From Taxillus chinensis (lineage: Eukaryota; Streptophyta; Magnoliopsida; Santalales; Loranthaceae): DNA of 64,000 nucleotides. Location: positions 53,299,031 through 53,363,030 of the forward strand of contig CM042084.1 of assembly GCA_023512835.1 (NCBI GenBank), read 5' to 3'. A model generated the notes under the pieces. The model made no database searches. It was not told the DNA's origin and worked only from the letters and a program-made list of their open reading frames with translations. Positions 35,186 to 46,924 of the stretch are shown here, one piece after another; the first letter of the stretch is position 1, and each line of letters opens with the position of its first letter. The position numbers and the translations under genes were made by a program.

Positions 35186-36225
35186 ATATCAAACATAATT
35201 TTTATATCGACGTAACTACCCAGAAATTCTAAGGTTTCCCTACGCGGTCCTACCACAGGACTAACTCTAACGATCTCACCACGGAATGAATAGCGTAAAT
35301 GCCCCAACGGCACCTAGGGTCCTCTGCCCCGGGAACGAACCCGAAATCCCTCAACCCCGGACTTAACATTATATCCAAACAACATATGCCATTGAAGGCC
35401 AACATCCGTATAAGAGGTCACACCTATATGGATTTACATATATATAAAATCACAATAACAACCTACGATTCATCTACCACAGGGCCTAACCCCGGAATGG
35501 ATACCAGAAGAGACAGAACCCCTACCTTAGGAAGATCCTCCTTGCTCTTGCTCCCACGCTAGATGTCGTCCACCCATGCGAGTCACCCCAGCAGCAACGA
35601 TCAGGAACTCTCTATCTCTCTTTCCCTCTACGATGGCTGCGGCAGCTGTTAACACAAACCTTAAACCTGAAACAAAGAGAGCTCTTCCTCCTTATATAGA
35701 CCTCACTTATCAAAACAACGTAGTTTTGATAAGTGAACCCCATCATCAAAATGACGTAGTTTTGATAAATGAAGCCCAATATCAAAACGACGTAGTTTTG
35801 ATAAATGAAACATGCTACAACCTACCCGCATCCACACAGGACAAAATATCCATGATTCAAACATGGCCCTTCGGGAAAAGATTACCAGCATAACAAAACC
35901 AAGGTGACGGTGCAAAAACATGACTACACGTGACAAAGACCATTATCACGTGCAAGCTCCAAATGCCCTAAGATTCTAACACAAGCCTTAGAACATTATC
36001 TGGAAGGCTCCCATACAAAAATACCTCTGCACGTAACAAAGGCATTGTCACGTGCAACCTCAATTTGCTTCCTCTTGAGCTCATATTTTGCCACATGCTT
36101 CCTCATCAGTATACAAAGTGTTTTAGCCAATGTGTGTGGGAATAAAACTCCCAAAACCCGACAATTGCCACCTAAAAGGCATAATTGTAACTAACTCCTC
36201 ATATTCCAAAACACGGGTCATTACA
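35186..36225 (-). repeat. Partial LTR G, related to the E LTR
   Basis: Minus strand from TGTAATGACCCGTG at 36225 to 35186, where the E LTR begins. It shares with E the 'ggccaacatccgtata' block, TATA (35691-35700, TCTATATAAG minus) and three palindromes (35708-35802), but is clearly diverged. Its remaining part is not in the window, as expected if E inserted in it. It lies against F pol at 36226. Confidence 0.7.
35691..35802 (-). promoter_or_regulatory. TATA box and palindromes of the G LTR
   Basis: Same layout as in E: three palindromes, at 35708-35731, about 35742-35765 and 35779-35802, with intact ACGT cores, then TCTATATAAG (35691-35700) eight bases away on the minus strand. Here the cores are better preserved than in E. 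Confidence 0.55.
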
Positions 36226-37963
36226 TGGTTGCAACCACCATGATCAAGCAAGGGTATAAATTAGGGCAAGGATTAGGCCTGAAAGGTCAAAGAATTCAGA
36301 AGCCGTTAACCATTCGATAAAATACTGTGAAGTTTGGGCTGGGCTACATGCCTACAAAAGCTGACAGACAGAGGGAAGCTGCCAAAAAGAATGAAATTAG
36401 AATGGCAAGGATGTAAAAAAGGTCAGTGCAAAAAGAAAAGAGGAGCTTCCCCCCTTTGTATGTTACATTCCAGAGTGGAGGGTTTATCCACAAAAGCCAA
36501 GCTGAAACTGAGACTGGGATTGTAGCTACGTTGGACACAAACGAGCATACACCGAGCGAGATGGTTCTAGTGGTGTGAGAGGATCCCAATCAGCCGTTGA
36601 ACAATTGGACCAGCCTGGACCTCCCCATAATGTAATGCTTGAGGGGTCACTGGGATTTAATGTATTCTCTTAAATGTATTTTGAGGGTGTAAACATTTAT
36701 TTTTCTTAAAACCTTTTAAATAAAATATGCTTTTAACTCTTTCATCAATATGGTGCATTCCATTCATGACAAATGCATATCATATTTAGTTATCAACTTG
36801 TCATTCTCTTATAAATAGGTATCACGATGTCAATGAAAACATAGTATACGAAAGCGAAATGAGATGCCTAAGGTTTGACCAAAGTCCAAACTGGGAGCAG
36901 CCAGTGTTTGAAGTTGATGAAACTGAGGTAGAAGAGACACCTAAATTGCCAGGAGAGATCATCCAACTATTGGAAAGGAACGATCGTTTATCCATTCCAA
37001 GTGAAGTCCCAGTAAAAACAGTGAATTTGGGGATGGCAGCCGAACCAAAAGAGTTGAGAGTAGGGTCCTTAATACCTGCTGACATCAAGAAACAATTAAT
37101 TGAGCTATTAAGGAGCTACATAGATATTGTTGCATAGTCATATCAAGATATGGCGGGATTAGACACAAACATAGTGCAGCATCGAATACCAGTGAAGCCA
37201 TAGTACAAACTAGTACATCAGAAATTACGAAGAATGCGACTCGAAATGTTACTGAAAATTAAAGAAGAAGTCAAAAAGCAATGGGACGTAGGTTTTCTAA
37301 GTGTCTCCCACTATCCAAAATGGGTGGCCAATGTTATACTTGTATCGAAGAAAGGAGGTAAGGTCCGCATGTATGTCAATTATAAAGATTTGAATTGGGT
37401 CAGTCCGAAAGATCCCGCTTCCTCATATTGATACCTTAGTGGATAATACAGCAAAACATACTCTATTCTCATTCATGGACAAATTCTCAGGCTATAATCA
37501 AATTCGCATGGCCCTCGAACACAAGGAGAAGGCCAGATTCATAACACTTTGGGGCACCTTCTGTTATAATGTGATGTCGTTTGGTCTAAAGAGCACTGGG
37601 GAAACCTATCGGCAAGCCATGGTGACCCTATTCTATGACATGATACATAAAGAAGTCGAAGTCTATGTGGATGACATGATAGCTAAATTGCGAAGCATTG
37701 AAGATTACATTACAGTACTCCGTAAACTCTTCAACAGGTTACGAAAGCATCAGCTAAAATTGAACCCCAGAAACTACACTTTCGGAGCCATGTTAGGAAA
37801 GTTGTTAGGCTTCATCGTGAGCCAAAAAAGAGTAGAAATTGATCTAGATAAAGTTCAAGCTATCCAAGAGATGCCCCCACCATGAACCATCAAGGTGGTT
37901 AAAGGATTCCTCGGGCGATTGAATTACATTGCTCGATTCACTTTCCAATTGACAATCACATGT
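36226..37963 (+). pseudogene. Element F pol, Tat-type (degenerate fragment)
   Basis: Begins with a glycine-rich GYKLGQGLGLKGQRIQKP block, found between gag/protease and RT of Tat/Ogre elements, and FGLGYMPTKADRQREAA. After about 200 bp without readable frame, RT starts near 36859 and continues with YKDLNWVSPKD, SFMDKFSGYNQIRMALEHKEK and the active-site YVDDMIAK (about 37665), to FTFQLTITC at 37960. There are stops at 36327, 37136, 37201, 37431 and 37884 and at least one frameshift near 37430. The frame ends abruptly at a TGTTGGGAC junction (37964). Confidence 0.8.
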
Positions 37964-38172
37964 GTTGGGACACTTTAAGAGATTGTATGAGAGGTCCTCA
38001 ATTTTGGGATTCCCTACTAGTGTAATAGTGTACTCAGGTTCCATAAATTGGGGTTTAACATTAACTCCAACCCAGGATTGGCTCCTTGGTAATGGGAGAT
38101 CTTTATGGACCTATTCCACAAGATATACAGTATGGGAAGATAGATATAAAATTTACAATGGGTTAGTATGTC
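37964..38172 (+). repeat. 209-bp fragment of unknown repeat
   Basis: Starts TGTTGGGACACTTTAAGAG, a form often seen at copia LTR starts, exactly where F pol stops, and ends where the D-type LTR begins. It could be a truncated copia LTR. No ORF and no duplicated flank is visible. Confidence 0.35.
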
Positions 38173-39158
38173 TAATCGGGGGGATTTATACGCCCTTTTT
38201 AGGGCCATTTTGGGTACGTTTTCATACTCTTTTGCTTCATTTAATGCCCAATTGAGCTACATTATTATATTTTCATGCCCTAACCCGAAAAAGAGGATTT
38301 CTTGTAGTTTTTCTAGTATTTTTGCTATATTTTGATAGGAATCCAAAAATTGAAGAAGAATTCACCAAATCATCAGACGGGAAATGGAATCCCAAAGACC
38401 TAAAGAATTCGCCAAATCACCAAATCACTGTTGGAGTCTTGGAACCTGGAGAAAGATACTTTCCTTCTAGTCGGGTGAAATCCGAGGTGGTCTGGTGTTG
38501 GTTGGGTGAAGGTCGGGTGAAGCCTTCTTCACTCGACCAAGCCCAAATTTCGGCATTGGAATCCTCATTTTTGCAGCTCACTTATTCCCTTCTGGACCGA
38601 AGTCATTTGAACAAAGAATAAGCACCAAACACTCAAGCCAAAAGGTAATTAATAGAAGAAATTCAAATTCAAAAGGGTGTTTTACATTGGGACTGAAGTC
38701 ATTTTGGGATTTAAAAGAGTGATAAAGGTCATTATTTAATCTCTTTTTCAAAATCAAAAATAATGAGTTATAAGAGATTAAATAAGGGGTATTTATTTGG
38801 AGAAATTATGATGAATAATGGAAAATTCAAATTCAGCTTAGGAGACTATAAAAGGGCATCAATTCATCATTTGTAACCATCCAATTATCATCCAATTTTC
38901 TACCATTCTATTTCTACCATTCCATCTTCATCTAGAGTAGAGAAAATGAGATTGAAGAAGGTTTGAGGTTTCACTTGGAGCTTAAAGGCAATATGCTTGG
39001 AAAAGAAGATCAACCTTAAAATTTCTTGGTCTAAATAGGCAAGCTATCCTTTTGGTATTCTTATTTTATGTTTTGTAATTCTATTATCTTCAATCAAATT
39101 ACGGAAGCTTAAAAACCTTTGATTGAGGTTAGGATGGAGTTTGATGTAATGGATTAAT
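38173..39158 (+). repeat. D-type LTR, second copy (plus strand)
   Basis: Matches 25676-25268 plus 880 to about 120 in reverse complement, beginning TAATCGGGGGGATTTATA. It carries GGTCGGGTGAA words at 38475-38520. It ends inside the repeat compared with the other copy, at a deletion junction with H pol. No gene. Confidence 0.75.
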
Positions 39159-40991
39159 TAGGTCATACTTTGTCCGTTGATGACATACAAGTAAACAAGG
39201 CCAAGATAAATTTAATATCCAAACTTCTTATCCCAAGGATAGTTAAAGATATTTGTTCTTTTCTTGGCCATGCTGGTTTTTATAGGAGATCTATTCAAAG
39301 GTTTAGTTCTATTGCAAAACCTTTGAGTACTCTTTTGCAAAATGATGTTGACTTTAGTTGGAATGATAAGTGCCAAAATGCATTTGATACCCTTAAGAGT
39401 TTGCTTAGTACTGCTTCTATTGTGCAACCTCCAAAGTGGGGTTTGCCTTTTCAAATAATGACTGATGCTAGTGATCATAGCTTAGGAGTTGTTTTGGGGA
39501 AGCGGGTGGATAATAAGCCTCATGTGATTTACTATGCTAGTAAAACTTTGAATGATGCTCAGAAAAGTTACACCACTATTGAAAAAGAATTGCTTGTTGT
39601 GGTATTTGCACTTGAAAAATTTTGAACATATATTCTTGGTTCCCCTATTGTTGTTTTTACTGACCATGCAGCACTGAAGTATTTGTTGGCTAAGAAAGAT
39701 GTTAAGCCACGTTTGATTCATTGGATCCTATTACTTCAAGAGTTCGATATCACTATCAAGGACAAAAAAGGAGTTAAGAACGTGTTAGCTGACCACCTTT
39801 CTAGGATATCATCATCTTCCTCCTCGACCCTACCTCTTGATGATAGCTTCCCAGATGAGCAACTGTTTGTGGTGGATAACACTCCTTAATACGCAGACAT
39901 AGTTAATTATTTGGTAAGTGAGCAACTGCCTTCTGGATAGTCCATTCAGGATCAGCAGAGATTTCTCTCTGAGGTACGACATTTTTATTTTGATGATCCA
40001 TACTTGTTTAAATATTGTTCTGATAAGTTAATTCGTAGATGCATTCCTGATGATGAGTTTCGTTCTATTTTAAATTTTTGTCATATGGGTGCATGTAGTG
40101 GTCACTTTTCGGCCAAGAAAACTGTTTCTAAAATTTTACAAAGTGGATTTTATTATCCTACCATGTTTAAAGATTCTTATGCTTTTTGCAAAGCTTGTGA
40201 AGCATGTCAAAAACTAGGTTCCATTGGAAAAAGAAACATGATGCCTCTCTCCCCCATTCTTACCTTGGAAATTTTTGATTGTTGGGGGATTGACTTCATG
40301 GGACCTTTTCCAATTTCTTTTGGGAATACCTATATTTTTTTGGCCATAGATTATGTTTCTAAATGGGTAGAGGCCATTGCTTGCAAGCAGAATTTGCTAA
40401 TAGGGAAATCAAAACCATCCTACAAAAAACCATTAAGCCAAATAGGAAGGATTGGTCTTTAAAACTTGTTAATGCTTTGTGGGCTTATAGGACAGCTTTT
40501 AAAACTAATTTAGGGATGTCTCCTTATAGATTAGTTTATGGTAAAGCTCGTCATTTATCTGTTGAGATTCAGCATTGAGCCCTTTGGGCCATAAAACATA
40601 TAAACCTGTCATTAGATACAGCTTCTGGATTGAGAAGATTGCAGGTTAGTGAGTTAGATGAAGCTCACTGGGCTGCCTATGACAATGCTCAAATTGCTAA
40701 GGAGCGAATGAAAGAGTTACATGACAGAAAACTTCATCCTAAGCATTTCACACCGGGCTAGGAAGTTCTTCTTTACAATTCTATATTACACCTTTTTCCC
40801 GGTAAGCTCAAGTCTCGATGGGGTGGACCATATGTTGTGAAGGTTATGCACTCTCACGGTGCGATAGACATTGTTAATCTGAGAGATAGATTGAGTTTTA
40901 TAGTTAATGGACAATGTCTAAAGCCATTTCTGCGGATTTTTGATCCATGTGAGGAGGTCTTGCCTTTGCATGACCCTGATGAGGTAAGTTG
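39159..40991 (+). pseudogene. Element H pol, Athila-like (RT end, RNase H, integrase)
   Basis: Starts in the RT thumb ([24 protein letters not shown]), then RNase H: TDASDHSLGVVLG, YYASKTLNDAQ, TIEKELLVVVFALEKF and [10 protein letters not shown]. Stops occur at 39623, 39887 and 39938. Integrase has [11 protein letters not shown] and [11 protein letters not shown], then jumps at about 40386 to [11 protein letters not shown], so roughly 100 residues are missing, with the second catalytic Asp. A further stop is at 40576 and another near 40760. The C-terminal domain ends near 40991. It reads as Athila-like and is a close relative of, but not the same as, B. Inactive. Confidence 0.85.
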
Positions 40992-42282
40992 ATTAGATGT
41001 CACTTTTTCTTTGTACAATTTTTTTCCTTCTTTGTGTGTTTTCTTTATTTTCTTATTTCTTTTGCATGAGTTATTTATATGTTTTGTTTTGTTGTTCTAT
41101 TTCTTTAATTCTGTGTACCCTTTTTCTTATCGTTTGAATCATTGAGGACAATATCCCGACCTAGTTGGGGGTTGTCGGTCGTGTGCACAGTACTTTGGAT
41201 TTTTATTAATTTATTTATGTTGATTTGCATGTTGATGATATAATTATATTTGTGATAACATTCAACCATTAGAAAATATTAAACTTTGCTTGGATTTAAA
41301 GAAGATTAAAGTGTTGAGTTTGCTTAGTTTGAGACTCTTATGGTATGTGGCAGATTTTGTTTGTTTAGCTAAATGCTTAGAGTAATTTTATGTGCAATTT
41401 TTCATGACATTTTGTGATTTCAACATATTTTAGAACTCACTTAAAAATCTTTTGAGGCAAAATTTTAAGAAATTTACACCACTTAGGATATGATATAGGC
41501 CATCTTTGGATCGTTTGTGCCATTTCAAGCCTACCTTTGTATTTATACGACTAGTTATCCCTTTGAGCTTTATATGTTTAACCTTGTATCTCAACATATC
41601 CTTTTAAGGTAGCATTTGATGGGCATTATATTTTGCAAAAGGTTTGTATTTTGACCCTACAAAAAAAAACAAAAAGTGATTTGTTGTTCTTGTTGAATTT
41701 CATTGTATGTGTGAGAGATACAAGGTAGAAGACATGTAAACAATCTTGGAGAAGTAGCATGAGATCAAGAAAAAATGGGGTTTAGAATTATTGCTTTACT
41801 TGGTTAAGTTATGTTTAATTTTAAAGTTCTCTTGTTTTGTGTTTAACTTATTCCGTTCTTTCAAAGCCCTTACCCAAGCCTCATTACATCCTTTTAAAGT
41901 CCTATTGATCCAAAGTGGTGTGTTTTTCCTCATTAGTGGAGAAAAATTGGAAAAGTGTGCCTATGGGATTTGGAATTAAATTCACGAGATCGCATTATTG
42001 TTTATGAATATTGTGTATAACATGATCAGGGCGTTATGGCTATGGAATATAGTAAGAAGTATGTTTAAGAGTTCATAACAAAAGTAAACTTTGCATTTTG
42101 AAACTCTTTGAGCTTGGGCGAGTTTTAATTATTCTATATGTTAAATGTTCTTCACAATTTTTGAAACATATGTGCAAGTCTACAGTTTAGATTTTCTTAT
42201 TTTGCATTTTTACTCTTGTTTTATTTGTTCTTGTCTTTGATTGCTTCCTTTGCTAGGGACTAGCAAGAAGCTAGTTGGGGGT
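40992..42282 (+). other. Non-coding 3' region of element H
   Basis: No supported ORF (41791-41979 is AT-rich noise). CTAGTTGGGGGTTGT at 41161-41175 and again at 42271-42285 is a candidate duplicated polypurine tract. The second copy is followed by TGTGATTAGG, a likely LTR start. Confidence 0.5.
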
Positions 42283-43960
42283 TGTGATTAGGAGTAATAA
42301 TTGCATGTTACTTGTGCTTAATAATAACTATTTGTGCATGCATTTGGATTAATTTGATTATTTTAATTGCACTAATAGTTTTCTTGATTATTTTGAGATT
42401 TAAGTAATTTTTGGTGTTAAAATACCAATTTAAGAAATCTCAGGTGTATTTTGTGTGCTTTGGATTGATGTGCTTTCGTTATTAGTTTCTAGTGTACTAC
42501 ATACGTGTAGTTTTGCTTATGTTTTGTAGCTATTTGTTTTAGGAAAATGGAGCTAAGGATTGAGGTTCTTGAGCCAAATGAAAATCAAAGAAGCAAATAC
42601 TTCCAACCAAAATAGCTCTCAAGGAGTTCAAAGTGTTCAAGGAGTAAGAAAGAAGCAATTATAGCATGTAAGTGTCTAGAATTGACATGTGCACAGACAT
42701 GTGCAGAAGAAGAATTGAAGGAAATTCAATTGCAAGCAACTTTTGTGAATGCACGGGTTATTAGTTTGTAGTGTACTGCATTTGTGTATTTTCGTTTGTG
42801 TTTTGGTTTGTTTTGTAGCTATTTGTTTTAGGAAAATGGAGCTAAGGATTGAGGTTCTTGAGCCAAATGAAAATCAAAGAAGCAAATACTTCCAACCAAA
42901 ATAGCTCTCAAGGAGTTCAAAGTGTTCAAGGAGTAAGAAAGAAGCAATTATAGCATGCACGTGTCCAGAATTGACACATGCACAGACACGTGCAGAAGAA
43001 GAATTGAAGGAAATTCAATTGCAAACAACTTTTGTGAATGCACGGGTTAGAAAAAAATAACATGCACGTATATACCTCGACATGTGCAAATACAAAATGG
43101 AAGGAAAATCAATTTCAAGCAACTTTTGTGAATGCACGTATCAGGAAAAAGTGATGCACGTGTTCACCATTGACACATTCATTGGCACATGCACCGAGCA
43201 CATACGCTTTTATTCGGCCTCAGAACGACGTTGTTTAGTATAAAGGCAAACTTGTACTTTTCTTAAGTAAGGTTAAAAGGGAGATTATACTTGTACTTGC
43301 TGTGTTAGGTTAATGTAGCAACCCAAGCCCATGAGACTATATATATGACGGCTAATGAGAGAAAAAGGGGACGTTTTTAGAGCAAAGCATGTTTTTGGTG
43401 ATAGGAGATTATACAAAGCCTACTGGGAATTGCAAGTTGACCTAAGGCGGCATAACCAGAGAAAAGATCAACATAGTTTATTTTGTGCTCGAGAGATACA
43501 GTATTTTCAGATTATTTTTCGTAAAGATTTTTATTATTTTAATTCTGTTTTAAGTTTAATACTTTTTGATTGCTTATTTCAATTTCGCAAGTTTAAGAAT
43601 TATTGTAATCTGCTATTTCAATTTCTTTCTCGTGTCACATTCAATTATACTATTTAATTTAAGTTTTTATATTATGGGAGTTTATGTTTGATATTAATTA
43701 GTTTTATTCGTATTTATCAACGAACAGTGTCAAATCAAAACCTAAACTTTTGAATCTAGTTTGTGGCTAGTAATTTCACATCCATTGCATATACCATCAA
43801 GTGATTTTATTTTATTTTAACAAGGTTAAATTTAAGCTTTCCTTTGGCAGATGATCTAAGAACTGTATTCTTAATTATTACTCGACATATTCCTACACTT
43901 GGGATAATGTTGGCGTTGCTCGATATTTTGAGCCAGTCACTGTGCAGCTCGTAATTGTCT
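42283..43960 (+). repeat. Putative 3' LTR of element H
   Basis: Begins TGTGATTAGGAGTAATAA after a polypurine tract. The right end is uncertain; no duplication is seen. It includes a direct tandem duplication (42480-42759, 42760-43048) and a partial third unit to about 43140. The ORF 43355-43657 and its 'tatatatgacgg' upstream are not supported as a gene. Confidence 0.5.
42480..43140 (+). repeat. Tandem duplication of about 280 bp
   Basis: Units start ATTAGTTTCTAGTGTACT (42481) and ATTAGTTTGTAGTGTACT (42760), each running to 'gtgaatgcacgggtta', nearly identical except for the first 60 bp. A third, shortened unit from 43050 repeats only the last 90 bp in diverged form. Confidence 0.85.
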
Positions 43961-44336
43961 CCTTTTTTGGGTTTTTGTTAGCACGTGTGACCGATAAGCG
44001 TTGAAAAATATCTCTGATAATGTCTAGCTAATAAAAACGTGTCTCATGAATTGCACAGGAAAGAGCTCTCGAAGATAAGGACAAACAATAAGAGTCAAAT
44101 GTCAGAGGGTCGAAGTATCAGAAGTTGAAGGGTTGAAGTGTCGGCAAGTCGAAGGGCTGAAGTATCGGAAGGTCGAAGGGTTGAAGGTTAGGTTCAATGG
44201 TCAAAGGTTAATGGGTCAAAGGTCAAAGGATCAAAGGTCAACGGGTCGAAGGCTCGAAGGCCCCAACCCTTGAAGGCTCGAAGGCTTCGGGACTTCAAGT
44301 CTTCGAGTACTTTTTTTAAAAATTTTAATTACCTTT
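43961..44336 (+). repeat. Degenerate GTCGAAGGG minisatellite
   Basis: At 44105-44310 the words GGTCGAAGG, GGTCAAAGG and GGCTCGAAGG recur about 15 times in a 10-25 bp rhythm. No gene. Similar words occur at 30160-30320 and, as TCTTCGAGT on the plus strand, near 45050, 48440-48600 and 50050-50350. Confidence 0.7.
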
Positions 44337-45330
44337 TTGTTAGGTCCCTTGAAGTCTAGAGGGGGGTGAATAGACTTTTTCGACTTCTTTCTTTAGATAT
44401 TTATATCAAAGATGAAATTTAAAAAATAGATATTGTAAACAATTAGCAGAAACAGACACAAAATGTTTTTTAACAAAGAACTCAATAAATTAAATAAGAA
44501 CACAAATACAGAAAGATTTATTGCTGATTTATGATATGAATTTCTTGATCAACATACACAAACACTTTGAGATCAGAATCACACAAGTCGTGTTCTTGAT
44601 CTATAACTCAAGAAAGAACAATGAAAACCTAAAGCTCTTAAACAACTCTCACACAATCGTTTTCCTTCTTTTTAACATCTCACACTTTCATCTATTTATA
44701 CAAGAAAGCCTATCAGCTAAAGCATGAAATAAATCATAAGAATATTCTCAGATCTTTTCAAATCTTTCCTTTTTCTTGACTTCCAAAGATAGCTTCTAAT
44801 GTGATGGCGCTGAGAAATACATACAGCCATGACTTAGTGTTTCGAACCAATGCATCATTTGAAAGTGTTATCTCGAACCTTCAACAATCCTTCAAACTAT
44901 TTGTCAATGAAGATGCACTTCGAGGGTCTCTTCGAATCTTTAAACTAGTCTTGAAATCCTTTAGATGATTGTTGAAAATTCTTCTATCTATGACTATCTT
45001 AAGTGTATCATTGGATGTCTCTTCGAATCTCGAATAAAGTCTTGAATAAAATATTTAGTTGGAATCACCACTTTTTAACTTGTCTTCAAGTTTGAGTCTT
45101 CGAATTTGTCTTTGAGTCTACCATCAAGTCTCGAATCATGCTAACTCCAAGTCTTGACACTATTCTCTAGCTTGGCTCTATATCAGTCTTAAAGTTGTCC
45201 TCAAAACATTCATCGAATCTCTCCTAGTATGTTCAAGGCCACATCTGAAATCTTGTAAGTGTAGTTATGGCCTGTGTGATAAATCAACACTTCAACTTTG
45301 TCTTCGAATATCTTCCTCTTTGGATCTTGT
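44337..45330 (+). repeat. Dispersed repeat starting GGTCCCTTGAAGTCTAG
   Basis: Starts TTAGGTCCCTTGAAGTC, then AGAGGGGGGTGAATAG, the same heading as at 48721. Contains TCTTCGAAT-rich text at 44930-45130. The end near 45330 is set by change in composition, so uncertain. Class unknown. The ORF 44521-44727 is not convincing. Confidence 0.5.
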
Positions 45331-46130
45331 TGGACCACATTTTGTCCGAGTTGGACATATATATTTATTTTCCACTTTGAATTTCTTTTCTATTTGTTAA
45401 TCACTTTGTATAGATAAATAAAGTGACGTGACTGTCGATTCGAAGAGGGATTTTAATGACTTCTTTTAAAAGGATTTTAAACGCTAAAAATCTAGTCTCA
45501 TGTGATAGAAAATCAAATTCCATGACCAACACCTTTGACCACGCTCAAATTCGAGGTCAAACGAAGAAGTTATGGTCATAACCATATTTGGACCGCTAAC
45601 GGTGGTCAACTAGTAGCCAATATTCAAAAGGACACTCTGGATTAGGTCACGAACCTCATTTTCTTAATCCTCTCATCATTTTAAGAATTTTGATATATAT
45701 ATATATATATTGCACATTTTTGCTCTCAAAGCATTTTAAAAAAATAAAAATAAAATATGTTTTTTCGACAATAAAGCAGTTATGGAACGTCTAGTGCAGG
45801 TATGGCATAAAAAAGAATTCATTTTCAAATAAAAATTATATGGAGTCGCTCGTCTTGACGTCCCGAGTCTAAAAATAATTTTCTCGTGATTTTTTTGAAA
45901 CCTGAGTTGCCTTTCCGAGTCCAGAACTTAAAAAACATCAATAAAAAAATACCCTAAAAATCAGAAACCCTAGCCGCCATCTCTTTCTTTTTCTTGCCTA
46001 CCCCTATCCATGTGTCATCTCCTCATTAGCCTAAGAATAAAACAAAATAAAAATCAAATAGAAAATAAGAAAGCAAAAGCAAATAGAAAAATAGTATATT
46101 CTCTCTTTATCTCTCCATCGTGTCATCTTC

Positions 46131-46142
46131 CTCTCTCTCTCT

Positions 46143-46208
<66 letters not shown>
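46131..46208 (+). repeat. (CT)n microsatellite
   Basis: About 78 bp of nearly pure CT, interrupted by TTT near 46142-46150. Read in frame it gives Ser-Leu repeats on plus and Arg-Glu repeats on minus, which explains three false ORFs. Confidence 0.95.
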
Positions 46209-46210
<2 letters not shown>

Positions 46211-46564
46211 CATCGTCTTCCTCACCTCCACGTCGGATAGCCACGCTAGCTCATCATGCACTTACCTCCTTTTCTCCCTCTCCCTCGGCCAACCTCCTCC
46301 ATGCAAGCCGCGCCTTGCCCCATGCCTCCTTTTCTCTCTCTTGGCCAAACTAAAGCCAAGTCAAACCGGATTCTCACCATGATACACCATACCCTACCAT
46401 AGCCGCCGCCCTCAAGCATCCTTGAACCCTAGCTCCTCTCTATAAAACCCCTCCTCCCTCTCAATTCGTGGGGGCTCTCTCTCTGGCTAAAATTTGAAAA
46501 CGACACACCCAAAAGCCATCTTTTTCCATCTCCCACGACGAACCCAGAGAGCCCCCGCTCCCCT

Positions 46565-46924
46565 TGTAATGACCCATGTTTGGGGTTTAGGTAGTTAACC
46601 ATGTGATGGAATACACATCGAGGGATGTGAATATCAGTACGATAACATATGCGTCGAATAGAGTGTTTTGACTATGAGTGGGCCCGATTTGGATTCGGAG
46701 CCCTAAAAGGGTAATTTTGGGATTTTTGTGGTGTGGTCGGGTGACTTTGTATTTGTGGTCTTATTTGGAAAAATAAATCTCAGTACAGTGATGTACTCGT
46801 CAAACGAAGCATTTTGACAGTAATTGGGCTTAATTTGGAATCGAGACCCTGTGAGGGTAATTTTGATATTTTAATGAAGGATTCACTAACCGGTTTCTGC
46901 AGGTCAGAAATCCGGGGCGTGACA
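46565..46924 (+). mobile_element. Short (360 bp) solo-LTR remnant with perfect duplication
   Basis: TGTAATGACCCATG to CGGGGCGTGACA, flanked by CCCCT on both sides (46560-46564, 46925-46929). Two halves resemble each other ('ttttgactatgagtgggcccgatttgg' at 46670 and 'ttttgacagtaattgggcttaatttgg' at 46812). It resembles the 29214-31560 LTR at both ends but lacks most of it. Confidence 0.8.

Noticed and set aside
46010..46353. Ser-Leu-rich and Arg-Glu-rich ORFs
   Set aside because: Produced by the (CT)n microsatellite in different frames.
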